Of a stretch of 64,000 bases of DNA, positions 27,695 through 36,349 are shown one piece after another. The stretch's first letter is position 1; each line of letters opens with the position of its first letter. A model generated the notes under the pieces. That model was given only the letters and a program-made list of their open reading frames with translations, did not search any database and was not told the origin of the DNA. Where the stretch lies: positions 1-64,000 of the forward strand of contig JAIXSY010000037.1 in NCBI GenBank assembly GCA_027484445.1, written 5' to 3'. A program made the translations under genes and the position numbers. The stretch is from Verrucomicrobiaceae bacterium (GTDB lineage: Bacteria > Verrucomicrobiota > Verrucomicrobiia > Verrucomicrobiales > Verrucomicrobiaceae).

Positions 27695-29737
27695 TCAGGC
27701 CGCGTCTGGCAGGGCCACGTAGGGGTCCTCGTGTAGCACCGGCTGCTTGGTGCCGCGCAGCAGCTTCACCCACTCGGCCAAACAACCGAGAAAGATGATG
27801 GCGACAGCGCAGAGGAAGAACGCCGTCACGACGGTATCGACCGTGAAATTGAACTGCTGAGCCGACCACTCTCTGAGCTGCTGCTCGGTCCCACCCGCGG
27901 CGATTTTGGCCGCAAAGGAATCGGCTGCGGCGATGAAGCCCATTTTCGGATCGGGATCGAAGATTTTGATCCAACCGGCGCTGAAGGTCGCCGTCATCAG
28001 GAAGGCCAATGGAATGCCCGTCACGGCCAAGTAGCGTGCCTTGCCCATTTTGATCAGCAAGGTGGTGCCCAGGCAGAAGGCGATGACGGCCAGCAATTGA
28101 TTGGCGATGCCAAAGAGCGGCCACAGCGTGTTGATGCCGCCGAGGGGATCGACGACGCCCTGGTAAAGAAAGTAACCCCAGCCTGCGACGAGCAACGCGC
28201 TGGCAAAGACGTTCGAAGGCAAGCTCTGCGTGTTGCCCAGGGGCTTCCACAGGTTGCCCATGAAGTCCTGGAGAATGAAGCGTCCCACGCGGGTGCCGGC
28301 GTCAATGGTGGTTAGGATGAAGAGCGCCTCAAACATGATGGCAAAGTGATACCAGAAGGCCATCCAGCTCTCGCCAAAGGCGCGGGCGAACATTTGCGCC
28401 ATGCCCACGGCAAAGGTGGGAGCGCCGCCTGCCCGACCAAACATGGTCTTTTCCCCAATGTCGGCTGCCAGCTTGTTCATGCCTTCCACGGTCACGGGAT
28501 ATCCCGCCTGGGTGATGACCTGCACGACCTGCTCTGGCGGCATGGTTTTGTTGATGCCTGCATTGATGGCGAAGTATTCGCCTGGAACCAGTGCACAAGC
28601 GGCGACGAGCGCCATCAGCGCCACCAGCATCTCGGTGACCATCGCACCATAGGCCACGCTGCGGATGCTGTCCTCGCGGTCCAGCATCTTTGGTGTGGTG
28701 CCGCTGGAGATGAGCGCATGGAAGCCAGAGATGGCACCGCAGGCGATGGTGATGAACACAAAGGGAAAGATCTTGCCACCAAAGACGAGGCCCGTGCCAT
28801 CCGTGAAACTGGTCAGCTTTGGCATTTGCAGTTCAGGTGCGACAAAGATGACCGCCACGGCCAGCACCGCCACGGTGCCGATTTTCATGAAGGTGCTCAG
28901 GTAATCTCGTGGAGCTAGCAGCATCCACACCGGCAGCACTGAGGCCGCGAAGCCATAGATCATGATCGACCATGCCAAGGAGGTGCCGCTGAAGTCGAAC
29001 CAGTGCTCGATGCCCCATGTGCCGAGTTTGCTGCCTGCCCAGACACTGACGAGCAGCCCCACGATGCCGAAGATCGTCACATCCCGCACGCTGATCTTCA
29101 GCATGGTGTGCCCGAAGCCCATGAGGAAGGCCAGCGGGATGGTCATGGCGATGGTGAAGAGGCCCCAGGGGCTCTCGGCCAAGGCTTTCACCACGACCAA
29201 GCCCAGCACCGCCAGCAGGATGGTCATGATGGCCAGAATGGAAACCATCGCCACAAAACCGACCACAGAGCCGACTTCTTCCTTCAGCATCTGACCGACG
29301 GATTTGCCGCCGCGGCGGATGCTGGCAAACATGACGATGGCATCATGCACGCCACCGCCGAGCGTGGCGCCGATCAGAATCCAAAGCGTGCCCGGTAGGT
29401 AACCAAACTGCGATGCCAGCACCGGCCCGACCAGAGGGCCAGGTCCCGCGATGGCGGCGAAGTGGTGGCCAAAGACCACCCACTGGTTCGTCGGCACGAA
29501 GTCCTTGCCGTCCTTTTTTGTGTGGGCGGGCGTGGCACGTTGCTTGTCCAGCACCAGGACCTTCGTCACGAGCCACTTGCTGTAAAAGCGATATGCCACC
29601 GCAAAGCTGCACAAGCCTGCGACCACGATCCATAAGGCATTGATCGTCTCACCCTGGTGAAACGCCGTGAATGCGACAGAACCCGCGCCGAGCGCGGAAA
29701 TGGCGAGCCAGAGGAGAATTTGAAGCGGTTTGGGCAT
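27695..29737 (-). CDS. cstA: Carbon starvation protein A (peptide/pyruvate transporter)
   Basis: FVPTNQWVVFGHHFAAIAGPGPLVGPVLASQFGYLPGTLWILIGATLGGGVHDAIVMF is diagnostic for CstA. Confidence 0.95.
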   Translation of the reverse strand: MPKPLQILLWLAISALGAGSVAFTAFHQGETINALWIVVAGLCSFAVAYRFYSKWLVTKVLVLDKQRATPAHTKKDGKDFVPTNQWVVFGHHFAAIAGPGPLVGPVLASQFGYLPGTLWILIGATLGGGVHDAIVMFASIRRGGKSVGQMLKEEVGSVVGFVAMVSILAIMTILLAVLGLVVVKALAESPWGLFTIAMTIPLAFLMGFGHTMLKISVRDVTIFGIVGLLVSVWAGSKLGTWGIEHWFDFSGTSLAWSIMIYGFAASVLPVWMLLAPRDYLSTFMKIGTVAVLAVAVIFVAPELQMPKLTSFTDGTGLVFGGKIFPFVFITIACGAISGFHALISSGTTPKMLDREDSIRSVAYGAMVTEMLVALMALVAACALVPGEYFAINAGINKTMPPEQVVQVITQAGYPVTVEGMNKLAADIGEKTMFGRAGGAPTFAVGMAQMFARAFGESWMAFWYHFAIMFEALFILTTIDAGTRVGRFILQDFMGNLWKPLGNTQSLPSNVFASALLVAGWGYFLYQGVVDPLGGINTLWPLFGIANQLLAVIAFCLGTTLLIKMGKARYLAVTGIPLAFLMTATFSAGWIKIFDPDPKMGFIAAADSFAAKIAAGGTEQQLREWSAQQFNFTVDTVVTAFFLCAVAIIFLGCLAEWVKLLRGTKQPVLHEDPYVALPDAA

Positions 29738-29896
29738 AACGGGCGCGAGACTAGACCGGGTCTCCCCCTTGGCAAGGCTGTCATCGCTGCCCGAGTCAGA
29801 TCTGCCCACCCGTCAGCCCTGTCGTCATTCAGCAACGCCAAGAAAGGTCAGGCCATCGCTCACCCTGAATGAATCGTCTGGGCGGCCATCAGCCCA

Positions 29897-29931
29897 TGAA
29901 AAACCCTCCCGTGCGGAGGCAGGGGAGGGTT
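29897..29931 (-). terminator. Rho-independent terminator downstream of the peroxiredoxin gene
   Basis: On minus: AACCCTCCC-CTGCCTCCGCAC-GGGAGGGTT-TTTC; 9-bp GC-rich stem plus T tract. Confidence 0.85.
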
Positions 29932-29955
29932 GGGGTTTGCCTACAGGGGCAGGAA

Positions 29956-30450
29956 TCACTTCAGCTCGGCGAGCTTGGCCTTGATGGCGTCGAAATTCGG
30001 CAGGTCGCCGGGGCTTTCGAGGGCTTCGGCGTATTGGATGATGCCTGCTTTGTCGATGATGAAGGCAGAGCGCTTCGGCACACCACCCATGATGAGATTT
30101 TTGGCAGGCAGGAAGCTGTCATAGGCCACGCCGTAAGCGGTGGCGACCTTGTGGTCGTAGTCGCTCAGCAGTTTTAGGGTGATGCCTTCCTTCTCAGCCC
30201 AGGCTTTTTGAGCGAAGGGGTTGTCACCGCTGATGCCGACGACGGTGGCGTTCAGGGAGGTGTATTCGTTGATGCTGCTGGAGAGGGCGCAGAATTCCTG
30301 GGTGCAGACACCCGTGAAGGCCATGGGCACGAAGAGGAGCAGGAGATTGGTCTGGCCGATGTTTTCGGACAGCTTGAAGAGCTCGGGGCCGCTGGCGCCG
30401 AGGGTGGTGACGGTGAAATCGGGGGCTGGAGTGCCGACGGAGAGAGCCAT
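29956..30450 (-). CDS. Peroxiredoxin (AhpE/AhpC-TSA family)
   Basis: VGTPAPDFTV...LLLFVPMAFTGVCTQEFCALSSSINEY...VVGISGDNPFAQKAWAEKEGI. Confidence 0.93.
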   Translation of the reverse strand: MALSVGTPAPDFTVTTLGASGPELFKLSENIGQTNLLLLFVPMAFTGVCTQEFCALSSSINEYTSLNATVVGISGDNPFAQKAWAEKEGITLKLLSDYDHKVATAYGVAYDSFLPAKNLIMGGVPKRSAFIIDKAGIIQYAEALESPGDLPNFDAIKAKLAELK

Positions 30451-30543
30451 GGGATGCGGTAGGGGATGGAGGTGTAAAGGGCAGCCGGAAGGGATGCGGC
30501 TACCATCAAAGAAGGATCGGTGCCCGAGTCAACGCCGGTTTGA

Positions 30544-31458
30544 TCACTCGGGGATCTTCACGGCCAAGCGTGGGTTGGTGTCCAGCAGGCGTTCGAGTTC
30601 GGCGGGACTGAGGCCGAGTTGCTCCTGACCCTCGCTCAAGATGCGGGGCACGGTGACCGTGCTGCCGACAAAGTGGGAGCCATCGGGACTGCGGGCGACG
30701 AGGTCATCGCCGACGCGGATGTCCCAACCGGCGAGGCTGTAGGTGCCGGGGCCGAGGCGCGCGGCGGAGATGGCATCGGTGACAAAGATGGTCTTTTCCA
30801 GCCCGGCCGCAGCGAGGTAGTTTTTCAGGCTGTAGAAGTCGATGTGAACGCCGTCTGGGATGAAGCAGAGCCAGAGCTTGTCCCGCAGAGCTAGGGCACG
30901 GTGAATGATGTTGTCATGCCGGTGCATGAGCATCGGGCAGCCATTGCCCACGTGGGTGAACATGCTCAGCCCATGCTCGGTCGCGGCGCGCAGGGTATCC
31001 AGGCTGGGGTTGCAATGGCCGGCGGAGACGGTGATGCCGTTGTTGGCCAGGAACTCGATGGTGTGAAAGTGCTCGTCATGCTCAGGCGCCAGGGTGACGA
31101 GGCGGGTCAGCCCGCTAGCGGCGTCCAGCAGCAGCTTGGCATCCTCCAGTGTCCCCGGACGGACGTGCTGGGCGGGGTGCGCACCGACGTAGCCTTTTTC
31201 AGGACTGATGAAGGGACCTTCGATGTGGATGCCGGCGATCACGGAGCGCGCGAGTTCATCGGCCTCACGCAGGTTCACCAGCGTGGCCATGCGGTCGGCC
31301 ATGGCATGGAGATCATCCGTAATGAAGGTGGCGAGGATCTGGGTGCAACCATCCTCCACGAGGCATTGGCAAGCGTGATGCAGGGCTTCAGGCGTGAGTC
31401 CATCGCGGTTGAAGTCAGTACCTGCATAGCCATTTACCTGGAGGTCAAAAGGTCTCAT
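30544..31458 (-). CDS. nagA: N-acetylglucosamine-6-phosphate deacetylase
   Basis: FDLQVNGYAGTDFN; IHIEGPFISPEKGYVGAHP; VSAGHCNPS; FTHVGNGC; FIPDGVHID; VTDAISAARLGPGTYSLAG. Confidence 0.9.
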   Translation of the reverse strand: MRPFDLQVNGYAGTDFNRDGLTPEALHHACQCLVEDGCTQILATFITDDLHAMADRMATLVNLREADELARSVIAGIHIEGPFISPEKGYVGAHPAQHVRPGTLEDAKLLLDAASGLTRLVTLAPEHDEHFHTIEFLANNGITVSAGHCNPSLDTLRAATEHGLSMFTHVGNGCPMLMHRHDNIIHRALALRDKLWLCFIPDGVHIDFYSLKNYLAAAGLEKTIFVTDAISAARLGPGTYSLAGWDIRVGDDLVARSPDGSHFVGSTVTVPRILSEGQEQLGLSPAELERLLDTNPRLAVKIPE

Positions 31459-31526
31459 GCGGGCTTTAACGTGCGAGACCTCGTTTTTCATAGGTGCTAG
31501 GAATCGCGCCTGCTGGTGCTTTTGTG

Positions 31527-32294
31527 TCAGGCACCGAGATCGATGCTGCGAATGAGGCGTGTGCGTAGCTCAGGCACGCCGTCGTCAGTGATGGGCAAGG
31601 CGCGGGTCAGCGCGAGGTGCAGCAAGCCTAATCGAGTGGGGCAGGCAATGGCCAGCAGGTGCCGCCCATCTGCCATGGGTTGGCGGAGGACGGGCGTCGT
31701 CTCCAGGGCGTGGGTGCTGCCCATGCGTTTCAGCGCGAGCCAGGCGGCGATGGTGGTCTGGACGAGGCTTTGCTGCACGGTCCCATGCCCCCACAGCATC
31801 TCGCCCTGATCGCCGACGATGTAGAGCCCTGCGTCTGGAAAGCGTGTCCTGACCCAGCGGGCAAAGCTGGAGAATCGTTCCTCCACAGAACTGCCCCAGG
31901 ATGCTTCGCGCTGCGGCGTGGCAGCCTCTGCTGCTGGCGGAGCCGTGGGGAAGGGCTCTGGCATAGGCGGGTTGGGCTTCACCGTGGGCAAAGCGATGAC
32001 GAGCGGCGTGGCGGTCTCTTCGTCTTCACTCGGTGCCAAGAACCCGGCTTGAATGGCGTGGCTTTGCAAGGCCTGCAGCTTTTCACGAAAGCTCTGCAGG
32101 TCCGAATGATGAGAGAGAGGGTGCGAGCGAGCTGAGGGTAGGGAAGTCTCAGCCGTGGCTTCGGCGGCAGCAGACTCTTTGCCCCATCCTGTGCCTAGCG
32201 CTGAAGGCTCCTGGGCCTGGGCCGCTGGGGCTGGATCGCGCAGATGGCCCAGCAGGGCATCCACTTCGTTGGCATCAATCCAGGAGACTTGCAT
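31527..32294 (-). CDS. Hypothetical protein overlapping parA; C-terminal roadblock/LC7-like region
   Basis: Overlaps the parA end; C-terminal YIVGDQGEMLWGHGTVQQSLVQTTIAAWLALKR...HLLAIACPTRLGLLHLALTRAL. Start uncertain. Confidence 0.55.
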   Translation of the reverse strand: MQVSWIDANEVDALLGHLRDPAPAAQAQEPSALGTGWGKESAAAEATAETSLPSARSHPLSHHSDLQSFREKLQALQSHAIQAGFLAPSEDEETATPLVIALPTVKPNPPMPEPFPTAPPAAEAATPQREASWGSSVEERFSSFARWVRTRFPDAGLYIVGDQGEMLWGHGTVQQSLVQTTIAAWLALKRMGSTHALETTPVLRQPMADGRHLLAIACPTRLGLLHLALTRALPITDDGVPELRTRLIRSIDLGA

Positions 32295-33090
32295 GAGCGT
32301 GGCCTGGGGCATCTCCCTCGTCGAGGAGACCGGTGCGGCGTTCGATTTCGGCAGCGATCTGGTCAAAGAGCAGGGCTTCCGGGGGTGGATTTTTTTTCAG
32401 CAAAGCCACGGGCACGCCCATGGCACTGGCTTCTAGGAAGGAGTTCAGCCGAGGCACATTTTGGTCAAAAAGCATGTCAGGCGGTAGCAGCGCACGGAGC
32501 TCCGCAGCCACTTTCTGACTCACCTGACTGTCCACCGAGACCATGGTCAGCAGGATGCCCGCGACTTTGACCCCAGCCCCCTCACTGCGAAAGCGGGACA
32601 GAGTCTCCAGCATGTGGGGCACGCTGCGCACAGCCAGTGGCTCTGCCTGCTGTGGCAGGATGACGTAGTCGCAGGCCTTCACCACGGATTCGGACATGGC
32701 ATTCAGCCCGGCTGCGGTGTCGAGGATCAGGCAGTCCACGCCGCGCAGTTCCGCCGCGCGCAGCAGGTCGGTCAGGCGGGCAGGCACCTCCTGCGGTGAC
32801 CAGCCTCGGCGAGCCGCTGCATCATACTGACCGGCAGGTAGGATCTGAAGCTCGGGCAGCCGGGTGGCGAGCACGAGGCGGCCAACATCCCGCTCGAGCC
32901 CGCAGAGGTAGTCGTAAAAGCCGGTCTTGGCTCGTGTCGAACGTGCAAGAGATAGCCCCACGCCCCCTTGAGGATCCGTGTCCACGAGCAGCGTGTTCCA
33001 TCCGCGCCGCGCCAGGGAGTAGGCGAGGTTGATGCAGAGGGTCGTCTTGCCGACACCTCCCTTTTGGCTGGCCGTGGCGAGTGCGATCAC
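32275..33090 (-). CDS. ParA/MinD-family ATPase
   Basis: MIALATASQKGGVGKTTLCINLAYSLARRGWNTLLVDTDPQGGVGLSL deviant Walker A; DCLILDTAAGLNAMSESVVKACDYVILP. Confidence 0.93.
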   Translation of the reverse strand: MIALATASQKGGVGKTTLCINLAYSLARRGWNTLLVDTDPQGGVGLSLARSTRAKTGFYDYLCGLERDVGRLVLATRLPELQILPAGQYDAAARRGWSPQEVPARLTDLLRAAELRGVDCLILDTAAGLNAMSESVVKACDYVILPQQAEPLAVRSVPHMLETLSRFRSEGAGVKVAGILLTMVSVDSQVSQKVAAELRALLPPDMLFDQNVPRLNSFLEASAMGVPVALLKKNPPPEALLFDQIAAEIERRTGLLDEGDAPGHAHASLLD

Positions 33091-33154
33091 GGGGCTGAGG
33101 TGGATGACATGGGGTGAAAAGAGGCCGGATCAGGCCCTGCGGAGGGCCGGTGGA

Positions 33155-34354
33155 TCAGGCGGTTGCCAAGGAAGGCACGGGGGTGGCGGTGTCCACATCG
33201 GCTGCGTAATCCACGCCGCTAAGGCCGAAACCAAAAAGGCGCAGGAAACTGCTCTGGTAGCCCTCAAAGTCGCCGAACTGGGGGAAGTTTTCGGTGTTCA
33301 CTTCCTTCCAACGGTCATCGATGAGTTTCTGCACGGCAGGGGCCATCTCCCAGTCGTCCACGCGGATGCGGCCGGCTTCATCAGGCTGGGGGCTGGCGCC
33401 GTTGTAGAGGCGCTCCCGGAAAAGGCGGTCCATCTGCTCAATGGTGTCCTCGTGGGTGCCATTGGCCTTCATCACTTTGTAGAGCAGGGAGATGTAAAGG
33501 GGCACGACGGGGATGGCACTGCTGGCTTGCGTGACAAGGGCCTTGTTCACGGAGACCCAGGCTTTGCCGCCTAGGGAGGCCAGTTTCGCATCAAGGGCGC
33601 GTTGAGCGCGCTCCACATCTTCTTTGGCACGACCGATGGTGCCATTTTTGTAGATGGGCCAGGTCACTTCGGGGCCGATGTAGCTGTAGGCCACCGTTTG
33701 CGTTCCCTGGGCGACGACACCGGCTTCGAGCAAGGCATCCATCCACATTTCCCAGTCCTCGCCTCCCATGACGGCCACCGTTTGCGCGATCTCGTCTTCA
33801 TTGGCACCTTCCAGGGTGACTTCATTCACTGCGCCGGTGCCGGTGTTCAGGTTCTTGTTCGTGTAGTTTTGGCCGATGGGCTTCAGCACGGACTTGAAGA
33901 CCTCGCCCGTTTTTGGATGCGTGCGACGAGGCGAGGCTAGGGAGTAAATCACGCAGTCCACCTGACCCAGGTCGGCCTTGATGGCGGCGATGACTTCCTG
34001 CTTCATCGCATCGGAGAAGGCATCGCCATTGAAGGAGCGGGCATAAAGGCCAGCGGCCTGGGCTTCTTTTTCAAAAGCAGCGGTGTTGTACCATCCAGCA
34101 GTACCGCAGCGGTCGGCCTCACCGGGTTTTTCAAAGAAGACCCCGAGGGTCGCCGCGCCTCCACCAAAAGCTGCGGCAATGCGGGAAGAAAGGCCATAAC
34201 CGGTGGAGGCACCAATGACGAGCACCTTCTTGGGCGCATTGGCGATGGGGCCACGGGCTTTGACCACGTCGATTTGCTCAGCGACGTGCTTGGCGCAGCC
34301 CACGGGGTGGGCAGTCGTGCAGATAAAACCACGGATCTTGGGAGTGACGATCAT
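33155..34354 (-). CDS. fabV: Trans-2-enoyl-CoA/enoyl-ACP reductase FabV
   Basis: MIVTPKIRGFICTTAHPVGCAKHVAEQI...KKVLVIGASTGYGLSSRIAAAFGGGAATLGVFFEKP; AYSYIGPEVTWPIY. Confidence 0.97.
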   Translation of the reverse strand: MIVTPKIRGFICTTAHPVGCAKHVAEQIDVVKARGPIANAPKKVLVIGASTGYGLSSRIAAAFGGGAATLGVFFEKPGEADRCGTAGWYNTAAFEKEAQAAGLYARSFNGDAFSDAMKQEVIAAIKADLGQVDCVIYSLASPRRTHPKTGEVFKSVLKPIGQNYTNKNLNTGTGAVNEVTLEGANEDEIAQTVAVMGGEDWEMWMDALLEAGVVAQGTQTVAYSYIGPEVTWPIYKNGTIGRAKEDVERAQRALDAKLASLGGKAWVSVNKALVTQASSAIPVVPLYISLLYKVMKANGTHEDTIEQMDRLFRERLYNGASPQPDEAGRIRVDDWEMAPAVQKLIDDRWKEVNTENFPQFGDFEGYQSSFLRLFGFGLSGVDYAADVDTATPVPSLATA

Positions 34355-34525
34355 GACGGGAAAAAGGTAAGGAAAAAAGGAGGCACCCCGGCGTGGGGCC
34401 AGCGGTTAGCTAGCAGTGCACGCCTGCCGGGCAACTGGTTTTCCCTCCCGCCTGTTCCCGCTGGCGGCTGCATTTCCTGCGCGCCGACCTTGCACAAAAG
34501 GCATCGGCGCGCGTAATGCCGCCTG

Positions 34526-35035
34526 ATGTTTCGCCCCTTTGCCCTCCTCGTTCTGCTTTCCTGCTGTCTCCTCTCCTGTGGCCCCGTGGATCGCACAGGC
34601 ACGTCACTGGCAGACTATGAACATGGCGGCACAGAGGCCCTGGTGCGTGAGATCTTTCGCACCTTGCCCGACCCCAATCCAGGTGTGCAGAAAAGCTACT
34701 CCATCGCCCTCGGGGAGATCATTCGTGGCCGTGACTTCACGCCTGCCAGCGTGCCTTTTCTGCAGCGCTTTGCTGACACCAAGCTGCGCGTCATCAGCCC
34801 CTCGGTGCTGACCACGACTCCGCCAGACAACACAGCCATCGATCCCGACCTGCGTGTGCCCGTGTATCTGATCCAAGTCCGCTCCATGAAGCAGACGGCT
34901 GGGAACGTCTGGGAGTATGAAGCAGCCTGGGCCTACAAGAAGCACTTTCAGCGTCAGAGCTGGAAGGTCACGAGTCAAAACGGCAGCTGGAAAGTGGAGC
35001 CGGGCCCTGTTCTCGAGGGCAATTGGCCACGCTGA
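34526..35035 (+). CDS. Hypothetical lipoprotein
   Basis: [20 protein letters not shown] lipobox-like N-terminus; no family recognised. Confidence 0.6.
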   Translation: MFRPFALLVLLSCCLLSCGPVDRTGTSLADYEHGGTEALVREIFRTLPDPNPGVQKSYSIALGEIIRGRDFTPASVPFLQRFADTKLRVISPSVLTTTPPDNTAIDPDLRVPVYLIQVRSMKQTAGNVWEYEAAWAYKKHFQRQSWKVTSQNGSWKVEPGPVLEGNWPR

Positions 35036-35090
35036 GGCGGAGAGCATCGCCCTTTGACAGAGTGTGCATTCTCCTCTCCTTGAGCAGCAC

Positions 35091-36296
35091 ATGACCTCAG
35101 GCATCGGCGAAACCAGCACCCACTTTTTCCACCACGGCAGCGCCAGCGAGCCGTTCGTTTTTGCCAGTGGCGATGCTTTGCCTAGCATCACAGTCGCCTA
35201 CGAGATGTATGGCAAACTGAACGCGAGGAAGAGCAACGCGATTCTGCTCTTTCATGCCCTCTCGGGCAGTCAGCATGCCGCAGGTTACAATGCTGACGTG
35301 CCAGGGCTGGAAGGTCGATGGACCGAGGATGTGAAGCATGGCTGGTGGGATCTCTTCATCGGCCCAGGCAAGGCGCTGGATACCAATCGCTGGTGCGTCA
35401 TCTGTGCGAACTACCTTGGCGGCTGTTACGGCAGCAGCGGTCCGGCCTCGATCAATCCAGAGACGGGCAAGCCCTACGGCGCTGCTTTCCCGCCAGTGAT
35501 CAGCAGCGATGTCGTGCGCAGTCAGGCGGCGCTTCTCGATCATCTCGGCATCAAAAAGCTGCACGCGGTCATTGGCTCTTCGGTGGGTGGCCTGCTGGCC
35601 ATCAACTTCGCCACCCTCTACCCCGAGCGTGTGAAAATCGTCATGCCCGTGGCTACCGGCCTGCGCACCACGGTGCTGACGCGGCTGACCTTGTTCGAGC
35701 AGGTGCTGGCCATCGAAAACGATCCGCATTTCAAAGGCGGGAACTACTACGAAGGCGATCCACCTGAGTATGGTTTGGCTTTGGCACGCATGATCTCGCA
35801 TAAAACCTTTGTGCATCTGGATGCCATCGAACGCCGCGCAAGACAGAGCGTGACTCAGCCTGAGGGACAGCTCTCGTGGTACAAGGTCGGTCACAACGTG
35901 GAGAGCTACATGCTGCACCAGGGCAAAAAATTCGTGAAGCGCTTTGATGCGAACTGCTACCTTCGCATCATCAACATGTGGCTGCGGTACGATCCGCTGC
36001 GAGATGCAGGCGTCGCCAACTACGATGAACTCTTTGCCCGTAGTCGAGCAGCGGGGCATCATTACCTCGTCTTCAGCATCGACAGTGACTTTTGCTTTTA
36101 CCCAGAGGAGCAGGCGGAACTCATCACCTCGCTAGAACGGGCGGAAGTCTCGAGCATGCACATCACGGTGCATTCGGACAAAGGACACGATTCCTTCCTG
36201 CTGGAGCCGCAGCTTTACACCCCGCACCTCGTTTACACGCTGGAGGGGCGCTGGCAGAAGTCATCCCTCGACTCGCCCGTCAATGAAGTGGAGTGA
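35091..36296 (+). CDS. metX: Homoserine O-acetyltransferase
   Basis: NAILLFHALSGSQHAAGY; WWDLFIGPGKALDTNRWCVICANYLGGCYGSSGPASINPETGKPYG; VIGSSVGGLLAINFA; SDKGHDSFLLE. Confidence 0.95.
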   Translation: MTSGIGETSTHFFHHGSASEPFVFASGDALPSITVAYEMYGKLNARKSNAILLFHALSGSQHAAGYNADVPGLEGRWTEDVKHGWWDLFIGPGKALDTNRWCVICANYLGGCYGSSGPASINPETGKPYGAAFPPVISSDVVRSQAALLDHLGIKKLHAVIGSSVGGLLAINFATLYPERVKIVMPVATGLRTTVLTRLTLFEQVLAIENDPHFKGGNYYEGDPPEYGLALARMISHKTFVHLDAIERRARQSVTQPEGQLSWYKVGHNVESYMLHQGKKFVKRFDANCYLRIINMWLRYDPLRDAGVANYDELFARSRAAGHHYLVFSIDSDFCFYPEEQAELITSLERAEVSSMHITVHSDKGHDSFLLEPQLYTPHLVYTLEGRWQKSSLDSPVNEVE

Positions 36297-36349
36297 ACTT
36301 TGAGAGTGCTTTCAGAGCAGGGCATTGAGTAAGATTTCTCAGTCTCTCG

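Noticed and set aside
35036-35090. SAM riboswitch upstream of metX
   Set aside because: The gap is short and lacks the conserved SAM-riboswitch core motifs.
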